From NCBI RefSeq assembly GCF_032583975.1, contig NZ_JAWHTF010000001.1: a stretch of DNA of 64,000 bases; one strand, 5' to 3'. A program made the position numbers and the translations under genes. Source of the stretch: Gilvirhabdus luticola. Lineage in GTDB: Bacteria; Bacteroidota; Bacteroidia; Flavobacteriales; Flavobacteriaceae. This document shows, piece after piece, positions 25,279 to 35,178 of this stretch (within the stretch, counting starts at the first letter, position 1; every line of letters starts with the position of its first letter). The notes beneath the pieces were generated by a model that saw only the letters and a program-made list of their open reading frames with translations, was not told the origin of the DNA and made no database searches.

Positions 25279-26132
25279 TATTTTTTTTGATTAATTAAAC
25301 ACATATAACCCAGTCTATAAAAATCGAATAAAAAAATAGAGGGATATGTTGAATTGAAATTTTTTCTCAACAATGGTTTTAAAAAGTTGAACATATAAGC
25401 AACAGGTTTTGTAAGTCCAGCCTTTTTTAAGAAATAAAATTTTATTGATAAACTTGATACTGTTTTTTTTAACTTTTTATGATTAAGCAATACCATTAAG
25501 TTTGTGATGGCCATTTCAGTTTTCTCAACAAATGATTCGGCATCATCATCGGCATTATGAATAACAGGGTTTTTTATTTTTAAAATTGAAATATTGTTTT
25601 CAATTAGTTGATTAAAAAATAAAACATCTTCATAACCATACTCTTTTATGGTGTGGTCAAATGGGAATTTAAGCATAACCTCTTTTTTAATCAAAAAATT
25701 TGAAGAACATAAATTTTTACGTTCTCTTAATTTAGTATAAAGCCATCTTAGTTTATAGGGCTTTTTTGGAGATCTCTTAAGAGGAAACATACCACCACTA
25801 ATAACATCGTAGTTTTTAATTTTGATATAATTGTTGATGAAATTTTCACTTTCAGGAAAATTTCCTGCGTCAACAAATAGCAGGTCATTGTATTTTGATT
25901 CTTTGGCCAACAAATTTCTTATAGAACTTCGACCTATATTGTTTTCAAGTTCTTTAAACACACAATTTTCTATATTATTTATTTTAGAATTTTTCTTATT
26001 TAAAACTGATTTTGAACCATCATCTATGCAGATTAATTCAAAATTTATTCCAGCGCTTAATGCTTGCTTTGCAAGCTCTTTTGCAAGTGGATAAACATTA
26101 TAATTATATGTTGGAATTAAAATAGAGAGCAC
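25278..26132 (-). CDS. Glycosyltransferase family 2
   Basis: A 284-residue GT2 enzyme starting MLSILIPTYNYNVYPLAKEL with the nucleotide site ELICIDDGSKS, a metal-site-like FVDAGNFPES (D-x-x-N rather than DxD) and the acceptor/base segment EYGYEDVLFFNQL. The start is GTG at 26132. The unusual DAG in place of DxD may shift metal binding. It forms a two-gene unit with the downstream GT2 gene. Donor and acceptor sugars are unknown. Confidence 0.85.
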   Translation of the reverse strand: MLSILIPTYNYNVYPLAKELAKQALSAGINFELICIDDGSKSVLNKKNSKINNIENCVFKELENNIGRSSIRNLLAKESKYNDLLFVDAGNFPESENFINNYIKIKNYDVISGGMFPLKRSPKKPYKLRWLYTKLRERKNLCSSNFLIKKEVMLKFPFDHTIKEYGYEDVLFFNQLIENNISILKIKNPVIHNADDDAESFVEKTEMAITNLMVLLNHKKLKKTVSSLSIKFYFLKKAGLTKPVAYMFNFLKPLLRKNFNSTYPSIFLFDFYRLGYMCLINQKK

Positions 26133-26237
26133 TAATGTTTACTTATTTTTTCAAAACTAATCAATATTATACATTTGATTTCATCAATTGTTTTTTTATT
26201 TCTAAACAAATGGTACAGTAATTGTATTTTTAACTAT

Positions 26238-27824
26238 ATGAAATTGATTTACACAATTATTTTTGTTTTAATATCATTTGTTTTAACAGGACAAAATGAA
26301 TTTCATGTGTATCCTCAAAACCATAAAACAACTCCTGGAAAACCAACAGGGAATGGTAGTATCCAAAATCCATGGGATTTACAAACCGCATTAAACCAGA
26401 ATTCTAAAGTAATAAATGGTGGAGATGTTATTTGGCTACACGAAGGTGTTTATGATGGACGTTTTGTGAGTAATTTGCAGAGTAATATTAAACACAAACA
26501 CATTACTGTTTCTTCATTTCCAAATGAGTGGGCTATTTTAAATGGTAATATTAATTCTAAAAGAACTTCTGTTTTAACAGTGTCTGGAAGTCGTGTTATT
26601 TATAAAAGTTTTGAAATAACTTGGTTAGGGGATTTTTCTAGAAAGCAAACAGAGTTAAACTTTCAAAAATCTGACGGTATAAATCACAATAGTGGTATAA
26701 ACTGCAAATTTATCAACCTTATTATACATAACAATCCAGGTTCAGGTTTTGGTACATGGAAACAAACAGGCAATTCAGAAATTAATGGTTGCTTGATATT
26801 CAATAACGGTTACTATTCTGCGAAACGAGGAAGTGGAGTCGGTATCTATGCCCAAAATTCTACAGAACAAAATAAATTGATAAAGGACAACATTATTTTC
26901 AATAATTACTATAAAGGTATTGAGGTATGGTCAGACAATCGAAATGCAAAAGAACAATATGTAAAAAATATAATTTTAGAGAACAATGTAATTTTCAATA
27001 GTGCTTTAATAACTGGAACACCTCGAGATAATTTAATTATAGCAACTAACGATAATAACGGAATCAACATTGCAAAAAACATAACTGTAAAAGACAACAT
27101 TTTCTATCATAATACTGCGCTTTCAAAAACTATTGAAAACAATAATGCACCTTCACTAACATTAGGGTTTAATAAAAATGCTCCAATAGAATCTATTAAA
27201 GTTTTAAACAATATTATTATAGGGAGAAAAGATGCAATTAGAATCTTGGATGTCAAATCACTACAGTTTAAAAACAATTGTGTTTACAGTGGTTTTGTGC
27301 GTTTTAGAGAGTCTACAATAAAACATATAAATCAACAAAATTGGAAATTTTCAAACAATACATATTATACAAGAAGAAATACTCCGATTAGAATTGAAGG
27401 TGTAAGAGATTATAATATTCAAGAGTGGAATAAAAAATATGGATTAGATGCGCAAACCACTTACAAGAACTTTAAAGAGTTCAATCTTAATAATGTTCTA
27501 GATATTTCACAGAATGAATACGATGAAAATAAGTATAGAGTTGTTTTGTTTGATAAAAATGAAAATGATGTCATTGTAGATTTTTCAGAATATGGAATTA
27601 CCAAAGGAACTTCGTTCATAATAAAAGATGTTGAAAATTATTCAGAAGTTCTGAAGTCTGGAATTTTAGGGAATGATAAAAAAATAGTATTTCCAATGAA
27701 ATTGAATAAGAATGATACAAATAAAACCCTAGATAATTTTGGAGTCTTTATTGTTGAATTTAATAATGCCGAAAATTCAAAAAAAATTGGTTTTCTAGGA
27801 AAATTCTTCAGTTGGTTGTTTTAA
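26238..27824 (+). CDS. Secreted right-handed parallel beta-helix protein
   Basis: A 528-residue protein starting MKLIYTIIFVLISFVLTGQ, a clear signal peptide; this ATG is preferred over a TTG 21 codons upstream. The body has many PbH1-type coils with Asn ladders (NNPGSGF, DNIIFNNYYKGIEVWSDN, NNVIFNSALI, DNIFYHNTAL), the architecture of polysaccharide lyases and related glycan-binding or cleaving enzymes. The family resembles pectate/alginate lyase-like proteins, but catalytic residues cannot be assigned. It closes the polysaccharide region and overlaps the convergent ftsE by 4 bp. Confidence 0.82.
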   Translation: MKLIYTIIFVLISFVLTGQNEFHVYPQNHKTTPGKPTGNGSIQNPWDLQTALNQNSKVINGGDVIWLHEGVYDGRFVSNLQSNIKHKHITVSSFPNEWAILNGNINSKRTSVLTVSGSRVIYKSFEITWLGDFSRKQTELNFQKSDGINHNSGINCKFINLIIHNNPGSGFGTWKQTGNSEINGCLIFNNGYYSAKRGSGVGIYAQNSTEQNKLIKDNIIFNNYYKGIEVWSDNRNAKEQYVKNIILENNVIFNSALITGTPRDNLIIATNDNNGINIAKNITVKDNIFYHNTALSKTIENNNAPSLTLGFNKNAPIESIKVLNNIIIGRKDAIRILDVKSLQFKNNCVYSGFVRFRESTIKHINQQNWKFSNNTYYTRRNTPIRIEGVRDYNIQEWNKKYGLDAQTTYKNFKEFNLNNVLDISQNEYDENKYRVVLFDKNENDVIVDFSEYGITKGTSFIIKDVENYSEVLKSGILGNDKKIVFPMKLNKNDTNKTLDNFGVFIVEFNNAENSKKIGFLGKFFSWLF

Positions 27825-28504
27825 GACTTACGTTGTACAACTTCATATACCTGATTCTCATCACATTTTAAGGTTTTGCTCGGGTACTTAAGCAACAAAG
27901 CATAATCATGTGTGGCCATTAAAATCGTATTTCCGTTTTTGTTAATTTCCTGCAAAACTTCCATGACCTCAACGCTGGTTTGAGGATCCAGATTTCCTGT
28001 TGGTTCGTCAGCTAGGATAAGTTCAGGATTATTTAATAAGGCTCTTGCAATAGCAACACGTTGTTGCTCTCCACCAGAAAGTTCATGCGGAAATTTAAAC
28101 CCTTTAGTTTTCATGCCTACTTTGGTTAATACTTCCTCAATTCTGGTGTTCATAGCTTGTTTGTCTTTCCATCCGGTAGCTTGTAGGACAAATAAAAAAT
28201 TGTCATTAACTGTTCTGTCTGTAAGCAATTTAAAATCTTGAAAAACCACGCCAAGCTTACGTCTTAAAAATGGGATTTCACTTTCTTTAAGTGTTCTTAA
28301 ATTATAATCTACAATATGACCTTCGCCTTCGGTAAGATGCAAATCACCATAAAGGGTTTTCATAAAGCTACTTTTACCACTTCCTGTTCTCCCAATTAAA
28401 TAAACAAAGTCGCCTTTATTTATTTCAACATTCACATTAGATAAAACAAGGCTATTACCTTGATAAATAGAAACGTCTTTTAATTTTAAAACAGGGTTTG
28501 ACAT
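27821..28504 (-). CDS. ftsE: Cell division ATP-binding protein FtsE
   Basis: ATPase of the FtsEX complex, which links the divisome to peptidoglycan hydrolases. From the ATG at 28504 the protein is 227 residues, the usual length; the frame extends a further 40 residues upstream but those are not FtsE-like. It has Walker A GRTGSGKSS (38-46), the Q-loop FQDFKLL, signature LSGGEQQR (142-149), Walker B LILADEP and the D-loop NLDP. No ftsX lies next to it, as is common in flavobacteria; the permease at 40553 is LolC/E-like and not an obvious partner. Confidence 0.86.
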   Translation of the reverse strand: MSNPVLKLKDVSIYQGNSLVLSNVNVEINKGDFVYLIGRTGSGKSSFMKTLYGDLHLTEGEGHIVDYNLRTLKESEIPFLRRKLGVVFQDFKLLTDRTVNDNFLFVLQATGWKDKQAMNTRIEEVLTKVGMKTKGFKFPHELSGGEQQRVAIARALLNNPELILADEPTGNLDPQTSVEVMEVLQEINKNGNTILMATHDYALLLKYPSKTLKCDENQVYEVVQRKS

Positions 28505-28656
28505 AAAAAAACATGAATTTTTTGATTGCTGTAAAAGTATGGCTTTATTATAACTTTTAAAATATTTAATAATTGCTTTTTTGGCACGATTTTTACTTTT
28601 AATAACTCGGTTTATAATTAACATTAAATTCTTGCGTTATAGCATGCAGATACAAT

Positions 28657-28664
28657 TATCTTTG
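28657..28664 (+). promoter_or_regulatory. Probable -7 promoter box for the TPR gene
   Basis: TATCTTTG matches TAnnTTTG 28 bases before the ATG at 28692. The nearest -33 TTG has a long 22-nt spacer, so the call is tentative. Confidence 0.45.
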
Positions 28665-28691
28665 ATCAAAACAACAAAAAACGAATAGTCA

Positions 28692-31600
28692 ATGGTTAAC
28701 AAAAACATATTAACCCTTTTGATCTTGATTGGGTTAAATTATCAAATGGCTGGACAACAAACAGCTGCCTACACTAGCGATTTGGTGGATTATCAAAAAG
28801 CACTATCACTTTATAACAATCAGCAATACCTGGCAGCACAATCATTATTTTATCAGGTAAATAAAACAGCAAATGAAGAGGTTCTAAAATCCGATTGCGC
28901 CTATCATATTGCAAATTGTGCGGTACGTTTAAACCAACAAAACGCTGATAGATTGGTAGAAGATTTTGTAAAGGATTATCCAACAAGCACCAAAAGAAAT
29001 ACTGCTTTTGTAGATGTTGGTGATTACTATTTTGAAAACTCAAAATATGCTTATGCCAGAAAGTGGTATGATAAAGTAGATGAAGAATCTCTGGCAAGAA
29101 ATGAGCGTGATAAATTCTATTTCAATAATGGATATTCGGCCTTTGCAACAAAACAATATAGCGATGCAAAAAAATATTTGAGTAGAGTAGAAAATTCTCA
29201 AGAATATGGCTCTCAAAGTAAATACTATATTGGTTTTATGGCTTATGAAGGAGATGATTACGAAACAGCAAATGAGTATTTTGATCAAGTAAGTGATCAA
29301 GAACGATACAGAGAAAAATTATCATATTATCAAGCAGATCTCAATTTTAAACTTGGCAATTTTGAAAAGGCTATTGAACTTGCCAAAGAACAATTACCAA
29401 TCAGTGATGAGTTAGAAGTTTCAGAGCTTAATAAAATAATTGGTGAGAGCTATTTTAATTTAGAACAATATGCAGAAGCGATTCCATATTTGTTAGAATA
29501 TAAAGGAAAAAGAGGTCGTTGGAGTAATACAGATTTTTATCTTCTAGGTTATGCGCATTATATGCAGAAAGACTATGAAAAATCCATTTCAGAATTCAAT
29601 AAGATTATTGATGGTAATAATGGTGTAGCTCAAAATGCCTATTACCATTTAGGAGAAAGTTATGTGCATGTTGATAAAAAACAACAAGCGTTAAACGCCT
29701 TCAGAAATGCGTCTCAAATGGATTTTGACCTTAAAATTCAGGAAGATGCATGGTTAAACTATGCCAAGATAAGTTACGAAATAGGAAACCCTTATCAATC
29801 AGTTCCGCAGGTTTTAACAGGTTATTTAAACAAATATCCTGACACGAGTTATAAAGAGGAAATTGAAACCCTTTTAATAGATTCTTACATTACCTCAAAG
29901 AATTACAAGGAAGCTATTAAACTGCTTGAAGGCAAGAAGAGTTTTGAGAATAAAGTAGCCTATCAAAAAGTGTCGTATTACAGAGGTATAGAACTATACA
30001 ACGAAGGTAATTATCTTGAAGCAGAGACATTTTTCGATAAGTCATTAAATGAACCAAGAGTTGTTGAATACACTGCTAGAGCAACTTTTTGGAAAGCCGA
30101 AACAGATTATAATTTAACCAATTATGATGATGCTTTGGTTGGGTTTAAACAATTTCAGCAATTGTCACCTTCTACCTCGTTAAAGGAGAATGCCAATATA
30201 GATTATAACTTGGCTTATACATATTTCAAGCAGAAAAACTATAGACAATCCACACAATATTTTAATCAGTTTATAGGCAATCACAAAGAAGATAAAGTAA
30301 GATTGAATGATGCTTATTTAAGACTTGGCGATGGTCATTTTGTTTCGAGCGATTATCAAAGTGCTATAAACGCATACAATGAAGCCATTAAAATAAATGA
30401 AATAGAATCAGATTATGCATTCTTTCAAAAAGCCATTAGTGCAGGTTATATAGGAAAATCTTCAACTAAAATTTCAGAATTAGAGCAATTCATTTCAGAT
30501 TATCCAAACTCAAAATTACGTGACGATGCTATGTATGAGTTAGGGAATTCTTATGTAAAAGTTGGCGAAACAACTAAAGCCATTCAAATGTATGACAGGT
30601 TGAACTCTGAATACAGAATGAGTTCTTTTGTTCCAAAATCGTTATTAAGGCAAGGTCTTGTGTATTATAACAATAGTGATAATGAGCGTGCCTTAAACAG
30701 ATTTAAAAAAGTAGCTGGAGATTATCCTGGCTCTCCAGAAGCTGTTCAAGCCGTTTCTACAGCTAGATTGATTTATGTTGACATGGGAAGAGTTAACGAA
30801 TATGCTGCTTGGGTAAAAACTTTAGATTATGTAGAGGTTACAGATGCAGATTTAGACAATACAACGTATGAAGCTGCAGAAAAGCAATATCTTGAAAATA
30901 AAACAGATAGAGCGATAACACAATTTAATGGTTACTTAAACAATTTCCCAAATGGAATTCACGCGTTGCAATCTCATTTTTATCTGGCGCAATTGTATTT
31001 CAAGAAAGGCTTAAAACAAAATGCTTCTCCACATTACAAATATTTGGTTGATGCCTCACAAAGTGAATTTACAGAAGAAGCATTATCAAGATTATCCCAA
31101 ATTTATCTGGAAGACAAGAACTGGATTGATGCCATTCCTGTATTGAAACGTTTGGAAAGTGAAGCTAATTTTGAGCAGAATATTGTGTTCGCACAATCTA
31201 ATTTAATGAAAGCCAACTACGAATTGCAAAATTATCAGGATGCAGTTGGTTATGCCGAAAAAGTGCTTGGTCAGTCTAAAATAGATAACAGAATAAAAAG
31301 TGATGCCAAAGTGATTATTGCTCGTTCGGCAATTCAAATGGGTGATGAAGAAAAGGCCAAAATAGCTTTTGAAGAAGTAGAGCGTATTGCTACTGGAGAA
31401 CAAGCTGCAGAAGCCTTGTACTATAATGCCTACTTTAAAAATAAAGAAGGCAATTATGAAGCGTCTAATGCCAAAATCCAAAAGCTCGCAAAAGATTATT
31501 CCACCTATAAATATTATAGCGCTAAAGGTTTGATTATTATGGCAAAAAATTTCTATGCATTAGATGATGCATTTCAAGCAACCTATATTTTGGAAAGTGT

Positions 31601-31718
31601 TATTGAAAATTTCAAAGAGTTTGACGATGTAGTGAGTGAAGCCAAGTTAGAATTGGGTAAAATCAAAACTGAAGAGGCAAAAAGAAATTCATCAATACAA
31701 ACCGAAGAAGGTAATTAA
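28692..31718 (+). CDS. Large periplasmic tetratricopeptide repeat protein
   Basis: A 1008-residue exported protein with a signal peptide (about residues 1-22) and nearly continuous TPR-type helical repeats; readable examples include SLYNNQQYLAAQSLFYQV, NFEKAIELAKEQL, DYEKSISEFNKIID, NYRQSTQYFNQFI and DYQSAINAYNEAI. TPR solenoids bind partner proteins. It is followed 29 bp later by an outer-membrane beta-barrel gene, an arrangement suggesting a scaffold that works with that barrel, perhaps in envelope assembly or cell division given ftsE next door. The specific role is inferred only. Confidence 0.85.
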   Translation: MVNKNILTLLILIGLNYQMAGQQTAAYTSDLVDYQKALSLYNNQQYLAAQSLFYQVNKTANEEVLKSDCAYHIANCAVRLNQQNADRLVEDFVKDYPTSTKRNTAFVDVGDYYFENSKYAYARKWYDKVDEESLARNERDKFYFNNGYSAFATKQYSDAKKYLSRVENSQEYGSQSKYYIGFMAYEGDDYETANEYFDQVSDQERYREKLSYYQADLNFKLGNFEKAIELAKEQLPISDELEVSELNKIIGESYFNLEQYAEAIPYLLEYKGKRGRWSNTDFYLLGYAHYMQKDYEKSISEFNKIIDGNNGVAQNAYYHLGESYVHVDKKQQALNAFRNASQMDFDLKIQEDAWLNYAKISYEIGNPYQSVPQVLTGYLNKYPDTSYKEEIETLLIDSYITSKNYKEAIKLLEGKKSFENKVAYQKVSYYRGIELYNEGNYLEAETFFDKSLNEPRVVEYTARATFWKAETDYNLTNYDDALVGFKQFQQLSPSTSLKENANIDYNLAYTYFKQKNYRQSTQYFNQFIGNHKEDKVRLNDAYLRLGDGHFVSSDYQSAINAYNEAIKINEIESDYAFFQKAISAGYIGKSSTKISELEQFISDYPNSKLRDDAMYELGNSYVKVGETTKAIQMYDRLNSEYRMSSFVPKSLLRQGLVYYNNSDNERALNRFKKVAGDYPGSPEAVQAVSTARLIYVDMGRVNEYAAWVKTLDYVEVTDADLDNTTYEAAEKQYLENKTDRAITQFNGYLNNFPNGIHALQSHFYLAQLYFKKGLKQNASPHYKYLVDASQSEFTEEALSRLSQIYLEDKNWIDAIPVLKRLESEANFEQNIVFAQSNLMKANYELQNYQDAVGYAEKVLGQSKIDNRIKSDAKVIIARSAIQMGDEEKAKIAFEEVERIATGEQAAEALYYNAYFKNKEGNYEASNAKIQKLAKDYSTYKYYSAKGLIIMAKNFYALDDAFQATYILESVIENFKEFDDVVSEAKLELGKIKTEEAKRNSSIQTEEGN

Positions 31719-31747
31719 TTTCATTAATCAAAAAAAAGTAATTAACT

Positions 31748-33475
31748 ATGCGTAAGCAATTAAATATTTTAACAGGTTTTATAGGTATTCTGTGTTCATG
31801 TTTCATGTTTGCACAAGAAAGAGATAATGATACCATCAATACAGATGTAATTAATGTAGTAAAGCCATATACACCCACAATTTCTGATGCATTTAAAGTG
31901 AAAGAAACAGCGACAATAGATGATAAAGAAACGAGTATCAAAAAGGATGTGAAATACAATATTTTTTCATTTCCTGTGGCGTCAACTTTTACACCAGCAA
32001 AAGGTAAAGCAGCTGTAGTAGAAAAAGCTCCATCAGCAAAACTTTATGATAATTACATGACTTTGGGTGTTGGTACTTATACTACGTTTCTTGGTGAATT
32101 GTATTTAAATCATGCTATAAACCGCACTGAAAGTGTTGGAGGTTATATTAGCCATCATTCATCTGCAGGAGGTATTGATAATATATTGTTAGATGACAAT
32201 TTTTACAATTCAAAGATTAATGCCAATTATTCAAAAACCTTGAGAGACCTTACCTGGAATTTTGAAGCTGGATTCCAACAGCAGCGTTACAATTGGTATG
32301 GTTTACCACAACCTTTATTTGACGACACTACTGCTGATATGGTTGACCCTGAACATTCGTTTTATGGATTTCATTTGGGAAGTGATATTTCTTTTAACGA
32401 CACTCATTTTAATTCAGGTAGCGTGTTGTTTAGACATTTTGGAGACAACCAAGGTTCTGGCGAAAATAGGTTTGTCTTAAAGTCTGAAGTAGATGTCCCA
32501 ATAAATGGAGAAGAAATTTCTACAGAAATTAAATTTGAATATTTAAAAGGACACTTTGATAGAAATTATATATCTGAAGATGAATTGAAATATGGCAATT
32601 TTCAGGTTGGTTTGTCACCAACATACCAAATTAAGCAAGATGATTTAACTGTTAATTTAGGGGTCTCTTTTTATTATTTGAATGATACAGAAGGTGGAAG
32701 AAACAAATTCTACATTTATCCAAACTTTACTGGATCTTACAGATTGGTCAATGATGTTTTAATTGCTTATGGAGGTATTCAAGGAGGTCTTGTTCAGAAT
32801 ACATATCATGGCTTTGCATCAGAGAATCCATTTGTATCTCCAACATTGTTTTTAATGCCTACAGATCAACAATATGACGCATTTGTTGGTTTAAAAGGGA
32901 AAGTATCAAATAACATGAGCTATAATTTTAAAGGAAAATATATAGCGGAGCGCAACAAAGCCATGTTTATTAATAATGATATTACTTCTGGTACGGAAGA
33001 TTATATGTATGGTAATTCATTCGGAATTGTTTATGATGATGTTGATACATTTAGCATTGCTGGAGAAATTAATGTAGATGTTAGCCGAAATTTTAAATTG
33101 GTTCTAAAAGCTGAATATTTTAGTTATAATGTCAAAGGTGATAATGAAGCATGGAATTTACCAGATGTACAAGCTTCATTGTTTATGGATTACCAAATAG
33201 ATGAACATTGGTTTACAGGAGCAAACTTGTTTTATGTTGGTGAAAGAAAGGACCAATTCTTTTACAATGACATCATGTTCCCATCAACGCCACAAACCAT
33301 TGTTTTAGAAAGTTATTTTGATGCCAATGTACATTTAGGGTATCACATTAATGATAAGATTTCAGTATTTGCCAAAGCCAATAATCTTGCTGACAAACAA
33401 TATGAGCGTTGGCAGAATTTCCCAACACAGGGTTTGCAACTATTAGCTGGAGCAACCTTTAAATTTGATTTCTAA
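31748..33475 (+). CDS. TonB-receptor-like outer-membrane beta-barrel protein
   Basis: A 575-residue protein with a signal peptide ending CFMFAQ, a short N-terminal segment (VINVVKPYTPTISDAFKVKE) and then repeated amphipathic strands alternating aromatic and polar residues. The C-terminus KISVFAKANNLADKQYERWQ ... LLAGATFKFDF is the typical end of TonB-dependent receptors. The usual plug domain and carboxypeptidase-like extension are missing, so it is barrel-only. It is co-transcribed with the TPR gene. It may be a channel or assembly partner rather than a true TonB-driven receptor. Confidence 0.83.
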   Translation: MRKQLNILTGFIGILCSCFMFAQERDNDTINTDVINVVKPYTPTISDAFKVKETATIDDKETSIKKDVKYNIFSFPVASTFTPAKGKAAVVEKAPSAKLYDNYMTLGVGTYTTFLGELYLNHAINRTESVGGYISHHSSAGGIDNILLDDNFYNSKINANYSKTLRDLTWNFEAGFQQQRYNWYGLPQPLFDDTTADMVDPEHSFYGFHLGSDISFNDTHFNSGSVLFRHFGDNQGSGENRFVLKSEVDVPINGEEISTEIKFEYLKGHFDRNYISEDELKYGNFQVGLSPTYQIKQDDLTVNLGVSFYYLNDTEGGRNKFYIYPNFTGSYRLVNDVLIAYGGIQGGLVQNTYHGFASENPFVSPTLFLMPTDQQYDAFVGLKGKVSNNMSYNFKGKYIAERNKAMFINNDITSGTEDYMYGNSFGIVYDDVDTFSIAGEINVDVSRNFKLVLKAEYFSYNVKGDNEAWNLPDVQASLFMDYQIDEHWFTGANLFYVGERKDQFFYNDIMFPSTPQTIVLESYFDANVHLGYHINDKISVFAKANNLADKQYERWQNFPTQGLQLLAGATFKFDF

Positions 33476-33500
33476 AATACAATAGAAATGATTAATAGCG

Positions 33501-33538
33501 AACAAAAGCGTTACAATTTGTAACGCTTTTGTTATTTT
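33501..33538 (+). terminator. Terminator after the TPR/beta-barrel operon
   Basis: Perfect 16-bp inverted repeat (33501-33516 with 33518-33533), followed by a T-rich tail. Confidence 0.9.
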
Positions 33539-33558
33539 TACCCGAAACATAACCAAAT

Positions 33559-35178
33559 ATGAAATATGTACTTTCTATAATACTTGTAGTTTTTTTTACA
33601 TCATGTCAAAAGAAACAAAAAGTAGACTCTATTGTAATCAATGCTAATGTTTATACTGTTAATGAAAAATTTGATAAAGCTGAATCTTTTGCCATAAAAG
33701 ATGGAAAATTTGTTGAGATTGGAAGTTCTGAAGATATTCAAAACAGCTTTGAAGCAGATACCATTGTAGATGCTAAAAATCAAACTATTGTGCCTGGTTT
33801 TATAGATGCACATTGTCATTTTTATGGTTTGGGTTTAGACCAAAAATCGGTGAACCTTGTAGGTACAAAAAGTTTTGATGAAGTTGTTCAACGTATTGTT
33901 GATTTTCAAAATGAAAATGATTTAAAATTCATAAAAGGTTTTGGTTGGGATCAAAATGATTGGGATGTTAAAGAATTTCCTAACAATAAACTTCTAAATG
34001 CCTTATTTCCAGAAACACCAATTAGCATAACTCGTATTGATGGGCATGCTATTTTATGTAATCAGGCAGCTTTAGAATTAGGAAATGTAAATACTAATAG
34101 TAAAATTGAAGGGGGAGAAGTTGTTTTAGAAAATGGAGAATTAACAGGTGTTTTGGTTGATAATGCAGAATTTTTAGTAATGAATTTTTGGCCAAAAGTT
34201 AATCGAGACGATACAGTTGAAGCGTTATTAGATGCTCAAAAAATTTGCACCAATTTAGGCTTGACCACAGTTGATGATGCTGGATTGAATAGAAATACCA
34301 TTGAAATAATAGATAGTTTACAACAAGCAGGCGATTTAAAAATACGTGTGTATGCAATGGTTTCAGCATCCAAAAAGAATTTAGATTACTATCTGAATAA
34401 AGGTATTATCAAAACAGATAAGTTAAATGTTCGATCGTTTAAATTTTATTCAGATGGAGCTTTAGGATCACGAGGTGCTTTATTGAAAGAATCTTATAGT
34501 GATAGTCCAAATACATTTGGATTGCCAGTAACATCTCTTGAGGACCTTGAATCTGATGCACAGCGCGTAGCAAATTCAGAATATCAAATGAATACGCATG
34601 CCATTGGAGATTCAGCAAATCATATTGTGTTACAAACCTACAAAAAGGTATTGCAGGGACAATCAGACAGACGCTGGAGAATAGAACATGCTCAAGTAGT
34701 TTCTCCGAAAGACTTTCAATATTTTGATGATATTATTCCGTCAATACAGCCAACACATGCTACAAGCGATATGTATTGGGCTGAAGACCGTGTAGGAGCC
34801 GAACGTATTAAAGGGGCTTATGCATTTAAAGACCTTTTAAATGTGAATGGGCGAGTGGCTTTAGGCACGGATTTTCCAGTAGAACATGTAAGTCCGTTTT
34901 ATACGTTTTATGCAGCAGTAGCTAGAAAGGATTTGGAAGGTTATCCGGATTTAGGTTATCAGATGGAAAATGCATTAACCAGAGAAGAAGCTTTAAAGGG
35001 TATGACCATTTGGGCGGCATATTCCAATTTTGAAGAAAACGAAAAAGGAAGTATTGAAGTTGGAAAATTTGCAGATTTCATCATTCTTAATGAAGATATT
35101 ATGGAAGTTGAAGAAGCTCAACTTCCTTATATAGAAGTTGTCAATACTTTTATTGAAGGCGAGGCTCAAAAGAAATAA
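33559..35178 (+). CDS. Amidohydrolase family lipoprotein (YtcJ-like)
   Basis: A 539-residue metal-dependent hydrolase anchored as a lipoprotein (Cys16 in FFTSC). It has the amidohydrolase start VPGFIDAHCHFYG (metal-ligand HxH), the central KFYSDGALGSRGALLKE typical of the YtcJ/amidohydrolase 3 branch, MNTHAIGDSANH, WRIEHAQVV and LGTDFPVEHVSPF. Known relatives hydrolyse C-N bonds in N-acyl or formamide compounds, but the natural substrate is unknown. Its 3' end overlaps the convergent methyltransferase gene by 29 bp. Confidence 0.88.
   Translation: MKYVLSIILVVFFTSCQKKQKVDSIVINANVYTVNEKFDKAESFAIKDGKFVEIGSSEDIQNSFEADTIVDAKNQTIVPGFIDAHCHFYGLGLDQKSVNLVGTKSFDEVVQRIVDFQNENDLKFIKGFGWDQNDWDVKEFPNNKLLNALFPETPISITRIDGHAILCNQAALELGNVNTNSKIEGGEVVLENGELTGVLVDNAEFLVMNFWPKVNRDDTVEALLDAQKICTNLGLTTVDDAGLNRNTIEIIDSLQQAGDLKIRVYAMVSASKKNLDYYLNKGIIKTDKLNVRSFKFYSDGALGSRGALLKESYSDSPNTFGLPVTSLEDLESDAQRVANSEYQMNTHAIGDSANHIVLQTYKKVLQGQSDRRWRIEHAQVVSPKDFQYFDDIIPSIQPTHATSDMYWAEDRVGAERIKGAYAFKDLLNVNGRVALGTDFPVEHVSPFYTFYAAVARKDLEGYPDLGYQMENALTREEALKGMTIWAAYSNFEENEKGSIEVGKFADFIILNEDIMEVEEAQLPYIEVVNTFIEGEAQKK

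Noticed and set aside
26175..26237. Upstream TTG start for the beta-helix protein
   Set aside because: The internal ATG at 26238 gives a proper signal peptide; the extra 21 residues do not.
28505..28624. 40-residue N-terminal extension of FtsE
   Set aside because: It is basic, AT-rich and outside the family length; the ATG at 28504 fits FtsE.
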